This document shows positions 16,838-27,481 of a stretch of DNA of 64,000 nucleotides, piece after piece. Below the pieces are notes generated by a model, which worked only from the letters and a program-made list of their open reading frames with translations, was not told where the DNA came from and searched no databases. Each line of letters starts with the position of its first letter. The stretch's first letter is position 1. Source of the DNA: Acetivibrio mesophilus (GTDB lineage: Bacteria; Bacillota; Clostridia; Acetivibrionales; Acetivibrionaceae); NCBI RefSeq assembly GCF_004102745.1, contig NZ_RLII01000002.1, positions 275,686 through 339,685 on the forward strand, read 5' to 3'. A program made the translations under genes and the position numbers.

Positions 16838-19800
16838 TTATATTGGCAATTCTTTTATAATCTTAGTAAGGTATCTCTTTAATATTGTTACATCTGTTGA
16901 GGTAACTTTACCGTCTGTATTTACATCAGCATTCTCAAGATTAATCTCTACATTCATTTTCAGAAGATGTCTCTTCAATACTGTAAGGTCAGTTGAGGTA
17001 ACTTTACCATCATCATTGCAGTCACCATAAATTATTTCCGGCTCAATTATTATTCCTCCGGGTGGTGTTCCCCAAACAAGCTCACCATTCTTATACAAGG
17101 TAACCTTATCATAATCTTGGAAAGCTTTTATAGTCGGGTCAAAGGAATAGTCGTTTGACTGATCATGTACCGAGTTGTCTGCATATCTTATAACAAACTG
17201 TATTTCTCCGGACTGGCCGCCAGCAGGAAGCTTGACATCCTTGAATTCCAACTGCAGGTAATGCTCATCACCCGAACCACCAAAGGATGGAATAAGATTT
17301 CCGGATCCAACAGGTGTATAGTAGCAGTTAAACTGAAGCTGAGAATTAGCCTCTTTAGTAAAGTAGTATCTTAACACCAAATCCTTTAATGAGTAATCTC
17401 TATTGCCGGTGTTAACAATATTGAATTTACCCTTAATTTCCTGATTGGATGCCTGTGTACCGTCACACATATACTGTACTTTTACATCCCTTGCCTGCTT
17501 TACAAATATCTTCACAGAATCAGGTGACGAAGCTGCATTGTCATCATCATATGCAATTACACTTATTTCGTGGTCACCTTCTACAGCCTTCCACTCATAT
17601 TCAAAAGGTGCTTCCTTGTCCGAACCGATTACTTTTCCATCAACAAGGAAATCAATCCTTGAGATCTTACCGTCAGAATCACTACCTGTTGCTGTAATCT
17701 TCAAAAATTCATTCCCGTAAGCAACAACATTTGATTTAGGTGCAGTAAGTTTTACTGTAGGCTTTACAATTACCTTTACCAGTATAGAAGTTATCGGTGA
17801 CTCAATTCTCCTTCCATCGGAGAGAACTGCAACAGCTTTAAGGTCATATGCACCAGCTGCAGCTGCAGTAATTTTTGCTGTGTAAGGAGCACTTGCATCA
17901 CTGGAAATAAGTGTATCTCCATTATAAAACTCTACTTTACTTACAGTGGTATCAGCTTTAACGCTTGCACTTATATTAACGTCTTTACCGGCTTCATACC
18001 TTTCTCCTGCAACAGGTGAATCGATAGTAACCTTTTCAGTTTCGCTGCCGGTGTTCTGCTCATCAAGATAAGCTGTAATCCATGAGAACGGAGCGTTCCA
18101 GTTAACAGTTATTTCATTGGTTGACCATGAGTCTGTATGGTCAATAAAGCACTTCTGCGGAGGTGTGTCCTTCTTAACAGCAGCATTTATTGTCGGGTCT
18201 TCAAAACGGGAGTTCGGTCCTCCTGAAATTATACCTGGAGGTGGAGCCGGCCATTTGCTGCTTGTTTGTGGAGTCCAGAATCTGTCATGGGGATTTGTAA
18301 GTGGACGTTCACCATATCCTGTTACATAAGACTGATCCATTGCATTTCTTCCCAACAGGTAGCTCATGCTATCCAATATTCCATCAAAGTATTTAGAGTC
18401 ACTAGAGAAGTCACGTGCATATGCCATAACTATCATTTGATTCAAAAGAAATGAGTTCGAACCCCAAGGATAACCGCCCCTCTCATCCTCAGCCTGTTTG
18501 ATTGGCAGTCTGTAACCTTGGTCTTCAATATTAGCAAGCCATGCATCCGCAGCTTTCATTATATTATTTTTTGCCTTTTGAATTTCTGTAGCAGGTAAAC
18601 CATTTTCAGCCAATGCAAGAGTAATGGTACCTAATCCCTGAGTAGTTCCCCAAGTGAAGCATCCCCACAATCCATCATCTTCGTTGGTACCTTTCATCAT
18701 TGCAGGCATTTCGAGGTAATGAGGTGACTTCATCAAATATTCTTTATATTCGGATTTACCTGTTGTTGCATAAAGCTCGCAGGCTGCCCAATAGAACTCA
18801 TCTCCAGTATAGTCGTCATTGTATGGACCACCACCCGGGCCACCGCTTCCAGGGGTGTACTCAGCATAGATCTCAGGATTCTTTAATGCTGCTTGCCATG
18901 CTATTTCAGCCTTTTCCAAACAGTCAGCTGCAAACACCGGATCAAATTCTTCCCAGAGACGAGCACTCTGTGCTAAAGTTGCAGCAAAGTTAAGAGTTGC
19001 TGCCGTACTTACAGGCCTCAAATAACGTTCTTGAGAATCTTCATGAGGCAACATACCCAACGCTGTCCATCTAAAGTCATGAATCTTATGATGCACCATT
19101 CCGGCTATAGAAGGATCTTCTTTTTCGGTAACCTGCATCTTCTTAAAGAACTCAATCTCCCATCTTGCTTCATCAAGAATATCAGGATAACCGTTATTTT
19201 GCTCAGGAATATTCATTCCGCCGTCTTTATACGGTCCCCAGTTATCAAGTCCGTTAATTTTTGCTCTTTCATACATGTTCATCAATGTCCAAACAGCTAT
19301 ACCACCGTTTACAACATATTTTCCATGGTCGCCGGCATCATACCAACCACCAGTTACATCTTTCGAATAACTCTTTTGAGGTAATCCTGCATACTCATCG
19401 CTCTGTGGCCATGTAGGAACACTTGTATCTCCGGTATTCGGATCAATACCAATATGTCCTGCAGGTCTAGTCCACTGTTCGCCTCCAGCATATGGCATCT
19501 CAATAGCAATACCACTTCTCTTGTGATAGAAGAAGGATAGAGCATCATATTTCATCTGGGTATAAATATCATCACGAATATCAAAAGGATGGCTGTAATT
19601 TGTTACTGTATTTACAGTTGGAAGTTCAAACCTATAACCAATTCCCTGGGTGGTAAAATCAGAGAAATCAATCCAATGTACATTATCCTGAGAGTCTTTA
19701 TCAAGACCCTTTGGCTCTGTAACACCTTCCATAACTACAACACCTGCTGCATTCAAAAGCTGCCATTCTACCGGCTGTTTTGAATCGCATAATACTGTAG

Positions 19801-20494
19801 CAACCTTCTTGCCTTGTGGCAGGTATCCCACCTGATTAACACGTACATCAGGTTGTTTGAGTTCATCAACTACAGGTTTTGAATACTCTGCATCATAAAG
19901 GGATACATCGTCAAGGTATACTGTATATGGAGGAGTTCCTGCTAATTCACCACCCAAATGGAATGTAAATTCGCATGCATCATCTGATGGGTCTTCCATA
20001 ATAAATGTTTCGTCAATCTCCAACACTTTTCCTGCTGTTAGTGAGTATGGACTCCACTTGTTGTTCCAATATTCCTCATAAGGATAAGCCATCTGTCCTA
20101 TTTTAATATAAGCTTTACAGGACACTTCTGACCAAATCTTAAGCCTTACCCTATATGTATGACCCTGTTCAAGGGCAATACCACGGTGTCTCATCTGAAC
20201 ACTCCACTTGTTTTGACCTTTGTCAAGGACAGTAAGGGCAAATGCTTTGTTACCGGGTTGTCCCGGAACATCAACTACATCAAAGGAACATTTTCCTCCA
20301 CTATCCTCACATGTATGCCATGGAAAGCAAAGTCCTTCATCAAAAGTCCTCTCGTATAATAGGTCGTTTTTATAAGGTGGTAGATTCGGAGAATTGTCTT
20401 CACCCGCATATACTGATACTGATGTCGTCGGCACTAGAAATGTCAATAAAACTGTTAATAAGACAGCAAAGCAGATTGACCTTCTAAATTTCAT
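16838..20494 (-). CDS. cbhA: Cellulosomal GH9 cellobiohydrolase CbhA-like, multidomain, with type I dockerin
   Basis: 1218 residues, close to A. thermocellus CbhA. Order: signal peptide (1-30); CBM4 (about 30-195); Ig-like domain (about 205-300); GH9 catalytic domain (about 305-790), with the Asp pair in [12 protein letters not shown] and the acid Glu in [13 protein letters not shown]; two tandem X1/Fn3-like modules (about 810-1000, each starting near PTVKLTAP or VTIDSPVAG); a CBM3 (about 1005-1145); and a type I dockerin with two calcium loops, [12 protein letters not shown] and [12 protein letters not shown]. Secreted, binds cohesins of the scaffoldin, cuts cellulose chains. ATG at 20494 is chosen because GGGAGG lies upstream; an ATG five codons earlier overlaps that site. 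Tandem paralogue of celK. Confidence 0.95.
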   Translation of the reverse strand: MKFRRSICFAVLLTVLLTFLVPTTSVSVYAGEDNSPNLPPYKNDLLYERTFDEGLCFPWHTCEDSGGKCSFDVVDVPGQPGNKAFALTVLDKGQNKWSVQMRHRGIALEQGHTYRVRLKIWSEVSCKAYIKIGQMAYPYEEYWNNKWSPYSLTAGKVLEIDETFIMEDPSDDACEFTFHLGGELAGTPPYTVYLDDVSLYDAEYSKPVVDELKQPDVRVNQVGYLPQGKKVATVLCDSKQPVEWQLLNAAGVVVMEGVTEPKGLDKDSQDNVHWIDFSDFTTQGIGYRFELPTVNTVTNYSHPFDIRDDIYTQMKYDALSFFYHKRSGIAIEMPYAGGEQWTRPAGHIGIDPNTGDTSVPTWPQSDEYAGLPQKSYSKDVTGGWYDAGDHGKYVVNGGIAVWTLMNMYERAKINGLDNWGPYKDGGMNIPEQNNGYPDILDEARWEIEFFKKMQVTEKEDPSIAGMVHHKIHDFRWTALGMLPHEDSQERYLRPVSTAATLNFAATLAQSARLWEEFDPVFAADCLEKAEIAWQAALKNPEIYAEYTPGSGGPGGGPYNDDYTGDEFYWAACELYATTGKSEYKEYLMKSPHYLEMPAMMKGTNEDDGLWGCFTWGTTQGLGTITLALAENGLPATEIQKAKNNIMKAADAWLANIEDQGYRLPIKQAEDERGGYPWGSNSFLLNQMIVMAYARDFSSDSKYFDGILDSMSYLLGRNAMDQSYVTGYGERPLTNPHDRFWTPQTSSKWPAPPPGIISGGPNSRFEDPTINAAVKKDTPPQKCFIDHTDSWSTNEITVNWNAPFSWITAYLDEQNTGSETEKVTIDSPVAGERYEAGKDVNISASVKADTTVSKVEFYNGDTLISSDASAPYTAKITAAAAGAYDLKAVAVLSDGRRIESPITSILVKVIVKPTVKLTAPKSNVVAYGNEFLKITATGSDSDGKISRIDFLVDGKVIGSDKEAPFEYEWKAVEGDHEISVIAYDDDNAASSPDSVKIFVKQARDVKVQYMCDGTQASNQEIKGKFNIVNTGNRDYSLKDLVLRYYFTKEANSQLQFNCYYTPVGSGNLIPSFGGSGDEHYLQLEFKDVKLPAGGQSGEIQFVIRYADNSVHDQSNDYSFDPTIKAFQDYDKVTLYKNGELVWGTPPGGIIIEPEIIYGDCNDDGKVTSTDLTVLKRHLLKMNVEINLENADVNTDGKVTSTDVTILKRYLTKIIKELPI

Positions 20495-20600
20495 ATTCTT
20501 CCCTCCCATTAATAATTAGCTGCAATTAGAAAATGAAGCATTCACATTACATTTGCAATTCAAACCAGCTAAAATAGGTTTATCACCCTTCTTATGAGTT

Positions 20601-20609
20601 CACCTCCTT
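20601..20609 (-). promoter_or_regulatory. Shine-Dalgarno-like AAGGAGGTG inside the cbhA leader
   Basis: Lies 107 bases before the real start and heads no open reading frame of more than a few codons. The celK leader has the same motif with flanking GTnnACTC similarity. It may act as a ribosome-bound stabilising element (Stab-SD-like). Confidence 0.45.
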
Positions 20610-20866
20610 AATAGCCTAATTATTTATTAGTTTGAAAAGCTCTATGAAGCCCCAATCTAAACAAGTTAATAATATAAATAACAAATAAATGAGTATTTAA
20701 TAGCATAAAAGGCACTTGCTTTAAAGATTTGATAGGTATAATAGTACAGATGAATACTAATAGATTGTGTTAGACATAAAGCAAAACAACACAATCTCCT
20801 AACTGAGATAATATCTGGATTTGTAGCATTCCTAATGTAAGCATGCTATCTACTGCCTATATTTTA

Positions 20867-20895
20867 AATATATAAATATTAACTGAGAATGTCAA
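20867..20895 (-). promoter_or_regulatory. Sigma-A promoter of cbhA
   Basis: TTGACA (20895-20890), 17 bases, TATATT (20872-20867), giving a leader of about 365 bases. The rest of the 20495-20972 gap is AT-rich leader and shares blocks with the celK leader. Confidence 0.7.
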
Positions 20896-20972
20896 GTATT
20901 TTTTGAGAGAATATTCATGGTTTTCTTTATATAGAGCAAGTGTGGTCTAGCTTTGCCGGAAGTACCATATAT

Positions 20973-20999
20973 AAAAAGGACCGGCAAAAGCCGATCCTT
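20973..20999 (-). terminator. Terminator of celK
   Basis: AAGGACCGGC, four-base loop, GCCGATCCTT, then T5 on the minus strand. Separates celK from the downstream cbhA promoter. Confidence 0.85.
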
Positions 21000-21022
21000 T
21001 GAAATTCATCTGAAATTATTTA

Positions 21023-23677
21023 TTATAATGGTAATTCTTTTATAATCTTAGTAAGGAATCTCTTTAATATTGTTGCATCTGTTGATGTAACTTTACCGTC
21101 TCTATTTACATCAGCATTATCAAGATTAATATCTACGTTCATTTTCAGAAGATGTCTCTTCAATACTGTAAGGTCAGTTGATGTAACTTTGCCATCTCCA
21201 TTGCAGTCACCATAAAGAACATTATGAGGTGGATCAATATCTCTATCCTCATCAAGATAAGCTGTAACCCATGCAAACGGAGCATTCCAGTTAACAGTTA
21301 TCTCATTGGTTGACCATGAGTCAGTATGGTCAAAGAAGCACTTCTGTGGTGGTACAGACTTGTTAACAGCAGCATTTATTGTCGGGTCCTCGAAACGAGA
21401 GTTCGGACCACCGGAAATTATACCTGGAGGTGGTGATGGGAATTTCTTACTTGTCTGAGGAGTCCAGAACCTGTCATGAGGATTCAAAAGCGGACGCTCA
21501 CCGTATCCAGTTACATAGCACTGATCCATTGCGTTTCTTCCCAACAGATAGCTCATACTATCCTGTATTCCATCAATGTATTTTCCGTTTGATGTGAAGT
21601 CATATGAATACGCCATAACTATCATCTGATTCAGAATAAATGAGTTTGAACCCCATGGATAACCGCCTTGCTCACTCTCAGCCTGTTTGATAGGAAGTCT
21701 ATAACCCTGATCTTCAATATTAGCAAGCCATGTATCTGCAGCTTTTGTAATATTAGATTTTGCTTTTTGAATTTCTGAAGCTGGCAAACCATTCTCAACC
21801 AATGCAAGGGTAATAGTACCTAATCCCTGAGTAGTTCCCCAAGTAAAGCATCCCCACAATCCGGCATCTTCGTTCGAACCACCCATTAGTGAAGGCATTT
21901 CAAGGTAGTGAGGTGAATTCATCAGATATTCCTTATATTCGGATTTACCTGTTGTTGCGTAAAGCTCGCAGGCAGCCCAATAGAATTCATCTCCAGTATA
22001 GTTGTCATTGTATGGTCCACCACCAGGGCCACCGCTTCCAGGGGTGAACTCAGCATAAATTTTAGGATTCTTTAATGCTGCTTGCCATGCTATTTCAGCT
22101 TTTGCCAAGCAGTCAGCTGCAAACGTTGAATCAAACTCTTGCCAGAGACGAGCACTCTGTGCTAAAGTTGCAGCAAAGTTAAGAGTTGCAGCCGTGCTTA
22201 CTGGTCTTAAGTAACGATCCTGTGGATCTTCATGAGGCAACATACCCAACGCTGTCCATCTAAAGTCATGAATCTTATGATGCACCATTCCAGCTATAGA
22301 AGCATCTTCTCTTTCGGTAACCTGCATCTTCTTAAAGAACTCAATTTGCCATCTTGCTTCATCAAGGATATCCGGATAACCGTTGCTCTTCTCAGGTATG
22401 TTCATTCCACCATCTTTGTAAGGTCCCCAGTTATCAATACCTCTAATTTTTGCTCTTTCGTACATGTTCATCAATGTCCAAACAGCAATACCGCCATTTA
22501 CAACATATTTACCATGGTCACCGGCATCATACCAACCACCGGTTACATTCTTTGTATAACTCTTTTGTGGTATTCCTGCATATTCATCGTCCTGAGGCCA
22601 TGTAGGAACACTTGTATCTCCTGTGTTTGGTGCAATACCAATATGTCCTGCAGGTCTAGTCCACTCTTGCTTTCCTGCATATGGCATCTCAATAGCAATA
22701 CCGCTTCTCTTGTGATAGAAGAATGCCAAAGCCTCAAACTTCATCTGAGAATAAATATCATTTCCAATATCAAAAGGATGGCTGTAGTTTGTATCAGTAT
22801 TTACATTCGGAAGCTCAAAATAATAACCAGTTCCTTCTGTAGTAAAGTCAGAAAAATCAAGCCAGTGCACTTTATCCTGTGAATCTAGGTCAAGTCCCTT
22901 TGGTATTGTATTACCTTCCTTAACAACTTTACCTGTTGAGTCAAGAAGACGCCATTTAAGAGGGCTGGTTGAATCGGTTACAACAGTCGCAACCTTCTTT
23001 GCACTTGGCAAATATCCTACCTGATTAACACGTACATCAGGCTCAGGAAGTATTGCTACTGGAGGCTTTGTATAAGAAGCATCATAAAGAGATACATCAT
23101 CAAGGTAAATATTGTATGGTACCCCTGCAGCCAATTCTCCACCTACATGGAATGTAAACTCACATGTATCATCAGTAGGCTTGTCCATTGTAAAGGTTTC
23201 TTCAACTGTAAGTTTCTGTCCTCCTGCTGGAACGGAAAATGGATTCCAGTTGTTGTTCCAGTATTCGGCATAGGGCTCACCCATTTGACCTATTTTAACG
23301 TACACTCTACAAGCTTTATCTGCCCAAACTGTGAATTTTATCTTGTATGTATGCCCCTGTTCAAGGGTTATACCTCTGTGTCTCATCTGAACACTCCACT
23401 TGTTTTGTCCCGGGTCAAGGACTGTTAAGCGGAAAGCTCTGTTTCCAGACTGTCCAGGAACATCAACAACTTGGAACTGACACTTTCCACCGCTGTCTTC
23501 ACAAGTATGCCACGGAAAGCAAAGACCTTCATCAAATATTCTTTCATATAAAAGGTCGTTTCCATAAGGCGGCAAATGCGAAGCATTATCTTTTGTGGCA
23601 AAAACAACTGATGGCAACATCATGGACAGCACAATTGTAAAAACAATAGCTGCACATATTGTTTTTCTAAAATTCAT
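21023..23677 (-). CDS. celK: Cellulosomal GH9 cellobiohydrolase CelK-like with type I dockerin
   Basis: 884 residues. Order: signal peptide (1-28), CBM4 (about 28-195), Ig-like (about 205-300), GH9 (about 305-795; [12 protein letters not shown] and [13 protein letters not shown]), and a type I dockerin with loops [12 protein letters not shown] and [12 protein letters not shown]. It lacks the X1 pair and CBM3 of its neighbour CbhA; otherwise the proteins are very similar and the dockerin DNA is almost the same. Secreted cellulosome subunit acting on cellulose chain ends. ATG at 23677 follows GGGAGG; the earlier in-frame ATG overlaps this site. Own promoter and terminator. Confidence 0.95.
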   Translation of the reverse strand: MNFRKTICAAIVFTIVLSMMLPSVVFATKDNASHLPPYGNDLLYERIFDEGLCFPWHTCEDSGGKCQFQVVDVPGQSGNRAFRLTVLDPGQNKWSVQMRHRGITLEQGHTYKIKFTVWADKACRVYVKIGQMGEPYAEYWNNNWNPFSVPAGGQKLTVEETFTMDKPTDDTCEFTFHVGGELAAGVPYNIYLDDVSLYDASYTKPPVAILPEPDVRVNQVGYLPSAKKVATVVTDSTSPLKWRLLDSTGKVVKEGNTIPKGLDLDSQDKVHWLDFSDFTTEGTGYYFELPNVNTDTNYSHPFDIGNDIYSQMKFEALAFFYHKRSGIAIEMPYAGKQEWTRPAGHIGIAPNTGDTSVPTWPQDDEYAGIPQKSYTKNVTGGWYDAGDHGKYVVNGGIAVWTLMNMYERAKIRGIDNWGPYKDGGMNIPEKSNGYPDILDEARWQIEFFKKMQVTEREDASIAGMVHHKIHDFRWTALGMLPHEDPQDRYLRPVSTAATLNFAATLAQSARLWQEFDSTFAADCLAKAEIAWQAALKNPKIYAEFTPGSGGPGGGPYNDNYTGDEFYWAACELYATTGKSEYKEYLMNSPHYLEMPSLMGGSNEDAGLWGCFTWGTTQGLGTITLALVENGLPASEIQKAKSNITKAADTWLANIEDQGYRLPIKQAESEQGGYPWGSNSFILNQMIVMAYSYDFTSNGKYIDGIQDSMSYLLGRNAMDQCYVTGYGERPLLNPHDRFWTPQTSKKFPSPPPGIISGGPNSRFEDPTINAAVNKSVPPQKCFFDHTDSWSTNEITVNWNAPFAWVTAYLDEDRDIDPPHNVLYGDCNGDGKVTSTDLTVLKRHLLKMNVDINLDNADVNRDGKVTSTDATILKRFLTKIIKELPL

Positions 23678-23848
23678 AACCTTACCTCCCATTAATTAAT
23701 ATAAAGCATTAGAAATTGAAGCTTTTCTCTGCATTCATTACAATATTCTTTATTAATTAACAATGTAGAATATTATAAAAATGCAACAACTTATTAAGTC
23801 AGCATCAAACCAATAAATATTGGGTCCTATAGCCCTATAACAAGAGTA

Positions 23849-23858
23849 CACCTCCTTT
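23849..23858 (-). promoter_or_regulatory. Shine-Dalgarno-like AAAGGAGGTG inside the celK leader
   Basis: Lies 172 bases before the start and about 240 bases after the predicted transcription start, as in cbhA (about 250). No reading frame of useful length follows. Confidence 0.45.
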
Positions 23859-24095
23859 ATAGTGTTTTTATTTATCAGTTTGAAAAAGCTTTAAGCTCCA
23901 CTCTAAACAACGTAAATAAAAAATGCTTATAAAAAATTAAGTATATGCTAAATACGGAGTATTTTTTTGATAGATTGAGTATTGGTTAATAAATAGGAAA
24001 ACTACTTTAAAGATAAATAGATGTATTAGTACGTACAAATCAAACTATAAAAACTCTATTAAAAACTATCAAAAATATCAATTGTATATACTTTA

Positions 24096-24124
24096 AATAT
24101 ATTGTTATATGATGTAAATGTCAA
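24096..24124 (-). promoter_or_regulatory. Sigma-A promoter of celK
   Basis: TTGACA (24124-24119), 17 bases, TATATT (24101-24096), followed by TAAAG: the same layout as cbhA. Leader about 410 bases. In the remaining gap 24125-24599 I see only AT-rich sequence and the ribosome binding site of the next gene; no clear plus-strand promoter. Confidence 0.7.
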
Positions 24125-24599
24125 GTGTTTTTTTCAATTTCGATTTGAAAAACAAAGTGGCAACAGCGTCAAAGCCAAGCCCCAACTATAAGGAACCTTA
24201 ATAAAATTGCAATAAAATATCGGTAGACATAATATGTATTTACATCATAACAGTATGACATACTATGCCCCAATATAAATTATTCTTAGTTTTCATATCA
24301 ATTAAGTTATTTTTAATAATTAACTCAAAAATAATGTACTATACGCTAAATATATGGTATAATTATCAATAAGCAAAAATTGCTCTATAGAATTTCAACG
24401 CTGAATCCGACGATATTTTAATTACACCACCTCTTCCCCGCACTAATTATATCTCTGGCAATATACTTGCTTAAAAGACAGTGTTGTTATTATCATACAG
24501 ATATATGTTTTACTTGATATTATATTTGTTTTTGATGTTATCATCTTATCTGCGGGCACTGTGTAAAAAACCCAATGATTTTTTAAAGGAGTGATTTGT

Positions 24600-25634
24600 A
24601 TGGGTAATAAGAAAGACATCAACTTATTACCGGAAGAATACCGTTTGGCATCATCAAGGCCATCGCCGGAGAAACGAAAGGACGATGGAGGAATTAAAGA
24701 AGTTGGGAATAGCATTAAAGGTCTTATGGATATGATATCATCAAAGGTATCTTCTGTTCAGAATGAAAAAGTTAGTGACGTTAATTTAAATATGTCAAAA
24801 AGCCTTAAAGATAATCTTCCTGAGAATATGTCTCAGAATTCCGAGAAAGCCTCAGGTTTGCTTTACTCTCTGAAAAAAGCCAGACTTAGAAATCTGGAAG
24901 GTATATTAAATCTTGACAAAAAGGATCTGGTAGTATCCAGCAAGTTTAACTATGTGTATTGCACTGATTTTGGGAAGGTTGTCATTGTTGACAAAGATAC
25001 TGACGGCCATCCTAAAACTGTAACTATAAAAGACTCAGATAATCTTTCCGTTAAGACTATCAAGTTCCATAATGCGTGCCCATTTCTTTACCCGAAGTAT
25101 GATGAGCGCAGCCTGCCCGAACAGATTATACACATGGACAAGAATGAAATCTGGTACCTGTCTGACTCAGAAGCTATAATTGTCACCTTCAAGAATGACA
25201 TTGCTGATTTTCTTAAAATAAGTCTTAGCAGTTTCGAGCAGAATAGCAATCCAAAAGTTATTTTGAATTATTTAGAATGTTATAAATTTCTCTATCAAAA
25301 TAAAAAGGTAAAAGATCTGCTGTTAGAAGAACGGAAAATTAAAACCGATGATATTATAAGGGTTCAATCCCATTATGCATTGTACAAGGAAGGCAGCAGT
25401 ATCTACAGGGTTCTGCTGTTTGACGAGCTAAAAAACATATCCAATGAATTTACATTGACAGAGCTTCCAAATGTCAATGAAGAAGCATGGGATGTTCTAT
25501 TTACAAATGAGATTTATGAATATGTAAAGGAAAACGACTATTCTTTCAGCAATTTCAGGCAAAACAATGACTATATTGAATACTGGCAGAACATCGGTTC
25601 AAAAAGTGTATGTGTTATGAGATGTAAAATTTAA
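24600..25634 (+). CDS. Hypothetical cytoplasmic protein
   Basis: 344 residues; I do not recognise the family. The N-terminus contains DINLLPEEYRLA, similar in wording to the start of PilN-type proteins, but there is no membrane segment and the rest does not fit. Residues 15-80 are Ser/Lys/Asn-rich and probably disordered; from about 95 on the protein alternates short strands with acidic loops and may form a beta-rich fold. ATG at 24600 follows AAAGGAGTG; the GTG three codons earlier lies within that site. Stands alone, divergent from celK, ending in a strong terminator. Confidence 0.7.
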   Translation: MGNKKDINLLPEEYRLASSRPSPEKRKDDGGIKEVGNSIKGLMDMISSKVSSVQNEKVSDVNLNMSKSLKDNLPENMSQNSEKASGLLYSLKKARLRNLEGILNLDKKDLVVSSKFNYVYCTDFGKVVIVDKDTDGHPKTVTIKDSDNLSVKTIKFHNACPFLYPKYDERSLPEQIIHMDKNEIWYLSDSEAIIVTFKNDIADFLKISLSSFEQNSNPKVILNYLECYKFLYQNKKVKDLLLEERKIKTDDIIRVQSHYALYKEGSSIYRVLLFDELKNISNEFTLTELPNVNEEAWDVLFTNEIYEYVKENDYSFSNFRQNNDYIEYWQNIGSKSVCVMRCKI

Positions 25635-25642
25635 AAACAAAA

Positions 25643-25681
25643 GAAAAAGTCTGATAAGCGAGTTAAAATCAGACTTTTTTT
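25643..25681 (+). terminator. Terminator of the hypothetical gene
   Basis: AAAAGTCTGAT, 12-base loop, ATCAGACTTTTTTT; bidirectional in appearance, 8 bp after the stop. Confidence 0.85.
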
Positions 25682-25758
25682 ATGCATTCATTATAGAAAA
25701 CCTTATATGTTACTTCAATAAATGTATATTACGCTCATCTTGGCCCTTTATAGAAATC

Positions 25759-27111
25759 TTAGTTTCTAAGACTGTTGAGAGGTGCAGGTATTCTTCCTCC
25801 CCTATTTATAAAATCCTTACTACTGAAATTATTAACCTTCATTACCGGGCCTGAACCCAACAGACCACCGAATTCAACAACATCTCCAACCTTTTTGCCC
25901 GGTGCAGGAATTATCCTTACCGCAGTCGTCTTGTTATTGATTACTCCTATAGCCGACTCATCAGCTATAATAGCTGAAATAGTCTCTGCACTTGTATCTC
26001 CGGGAACTACTATCATATCTAGCCCTACAGAACACACACATGTCATTGCTTCAAGCTTTTCGATGGTAAGTGCACCCTTCATAACTGCATCAATCATACC
26101 GGCATCTTCACTTACAGGAATAAAGGCACCACTTAGCCCGCCAACCGAAGAGGAAGCCATTGTACCGCCTTTTTTGACAGCATCATTAAGCAATGCCAAA
26201 GCAGCCGTAGTTCCATGAGTACCGCACTTTTCAAGGCCCATTTCCTCTAAGATATGAGCAACACTGTCTCCTATGGTTGGTGTAGGCGCAAGGGACAGGT
26301 CAACAATACCAAAGGATACTCCCAACCGCCTTGAAGCTTCCCGGGCAACCAACTGGCCCATTCTGGTTATTTTGAACGCAGTTTTCTTAATAGTCTCTGA
26401 AACGGTTTCAAAATCAGCCCCTCTTACTTTTTCAAGGGCGGATTTAACAACTCCGGGACCGCTCACCCCTACATTTATAACACATTCCGGTTCGCCAACT
26501 CCGTGAAAAGCTCCTGCCATAAACGGGTTGTCCTCCGGGACATTTGCAAAAACAACCAACTTAGCACAAGCCAAGCCTCCATTGTCGGCACTAAGATGGG
26601 CTGCCTTTTTTATTATATGTCCCATTTCCCTAACTGCATCCATATTAATTCCTGCCTTGGTACTGGCAAGATTGACAGACGAGCAAACCTTTTTTGTACT
26701 ACTCAGGGCTTCCGGTATAGAAGCTATAAGCTTCCTATCTCCAACAGTATACCCTTTTTGAATTAGCGCAGAAAATCCGCCTATAAAATTGACTCCAACC
26801 GCATCTGCTGCTCTGTCTAAAGTCTCGGCGAATTTTACATAATTCTCCTCATCACTGCTTTCCGCTACAAGCGAAATAGGTGTCACGGAAATTCTTTTGT
26901 TTACTATAGGAATACCATACTCCTTTTCAATATCCTCTCCAACCTTAACAAGATTTGCCGCAAGTCTAGTAATCTTATTATAAATCTTCTCCCTTGATTC
27001 CTTTGCACTGGAACTGGCACAATCCCTCAGGGATATTCCCATAGTAATTGTCCTGATGTCAAGATTTTCCTCTTGAATCATCTTTATTGTTTCAATTATC
27101 TCAAAAGGCAT
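25759..27111 (-). CDS. UPF0210 (DUF711) family protein
   Basis: 450 residues, the usual length. Family landmarks: [15 protein letters not shown] near the start, [13 protein letters not shown], a central [20 protein letters not shown], and the glycine-rich [16 protein letters not shown]. Structurally related to glycyl-radical-like PFL folds, function unknown. An ATG at 27165 is open but would overlap the ACT gene by 35 bp; ATG at 27111 fits homologues. The ACT-domain gene lies immediately upstream, a pair conserved across many bacteria and archaea. Confidence 0.9.
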   Translation of the reverse strand: MPFEIIETIKMIQEENLDIRTITMGISLRDCASSSAKESREKIYNKITRLAANLVKVGEDIEKEYGIPIVNKRISVTPISLVAESSDEENYVKFAETLDRAADAVGVNFIGGFSALIQKGYTVGDRKLIASIPEALSSTKKVCSSVNLASTKAGINMDAVREMGHIIKKAAHLSADNGGLACAKLVVFANVPEDNPFMAGAFHGVGEPECVINVGVSGPGVVKSALEKVRGADFETVSETIKKTAFKITRMGQLVAREASRRLGVSFGIVDLSLAPTPTIGDSVAHILEEMGLEKCGTHGTTAALALLNDAVKKGGTMASSSVGGLSGAFIPVSEDAGMIDAVMKGALTIEKLEAMTCVCSVGLDMIVVPGDTSAETISAIIADESAIGVINNKTTAVRIIPAPGKKVGDVVEFGGLLGSGPVMKVNNFSSKDFINRGGRIPAPLNSLRN

Positions 27112-27130
27112 TAACACCTGTATTTCCCCC

Positions 27131-27400
27131 TTATATACGATGCATGGAATTAAAGATATCTTCATGCTGGATCTTTACAGAAAGACCCATTTCAACACCT
27201 TTATTCTCAAGCTGTTCAGATAACTCCGCAAATTGAACAGAGAGTTTGGATATATCCACAAGCATCACCATGGTAAAAACATCCTGCATAGTGGTCTGAG
27301 AAATGTCCAAAATATTTACGCTACAGTTGGCAAGAATATTGCTGATACCAGCAATAATACCAATCTTGTCCTTTCCAATAACAGTTATAACTGCTCTCAT
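27131..27400 (-). CDS. ACT-domain protein, UPF0237 family
   Basis: 89 residues, a single ACT domain ([23 protein letters not shown]). ACT domains bind amino acids or similar ligands and usually regulate a partner; here the partner is likely the UPF0210 protein 19 bp downstream. ATG follows GGGAGG. Confidence 0.92.
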   Translation of the reverse strand: MRAVITVIGKDKIGIIAGISNILANCSVNILDISQTTMQDVFTMVMLVDISKLSVQFAELSEQLENKGVEMGLSVKIQHEDIFNSMHRI

Positions 27401-27481
27401 AATTACTACCTCCCTTTTATAAAGAGTATTATACTATCGGGAGACTATAATATCAATACCGTAAAATCAATTGGTATTCTT

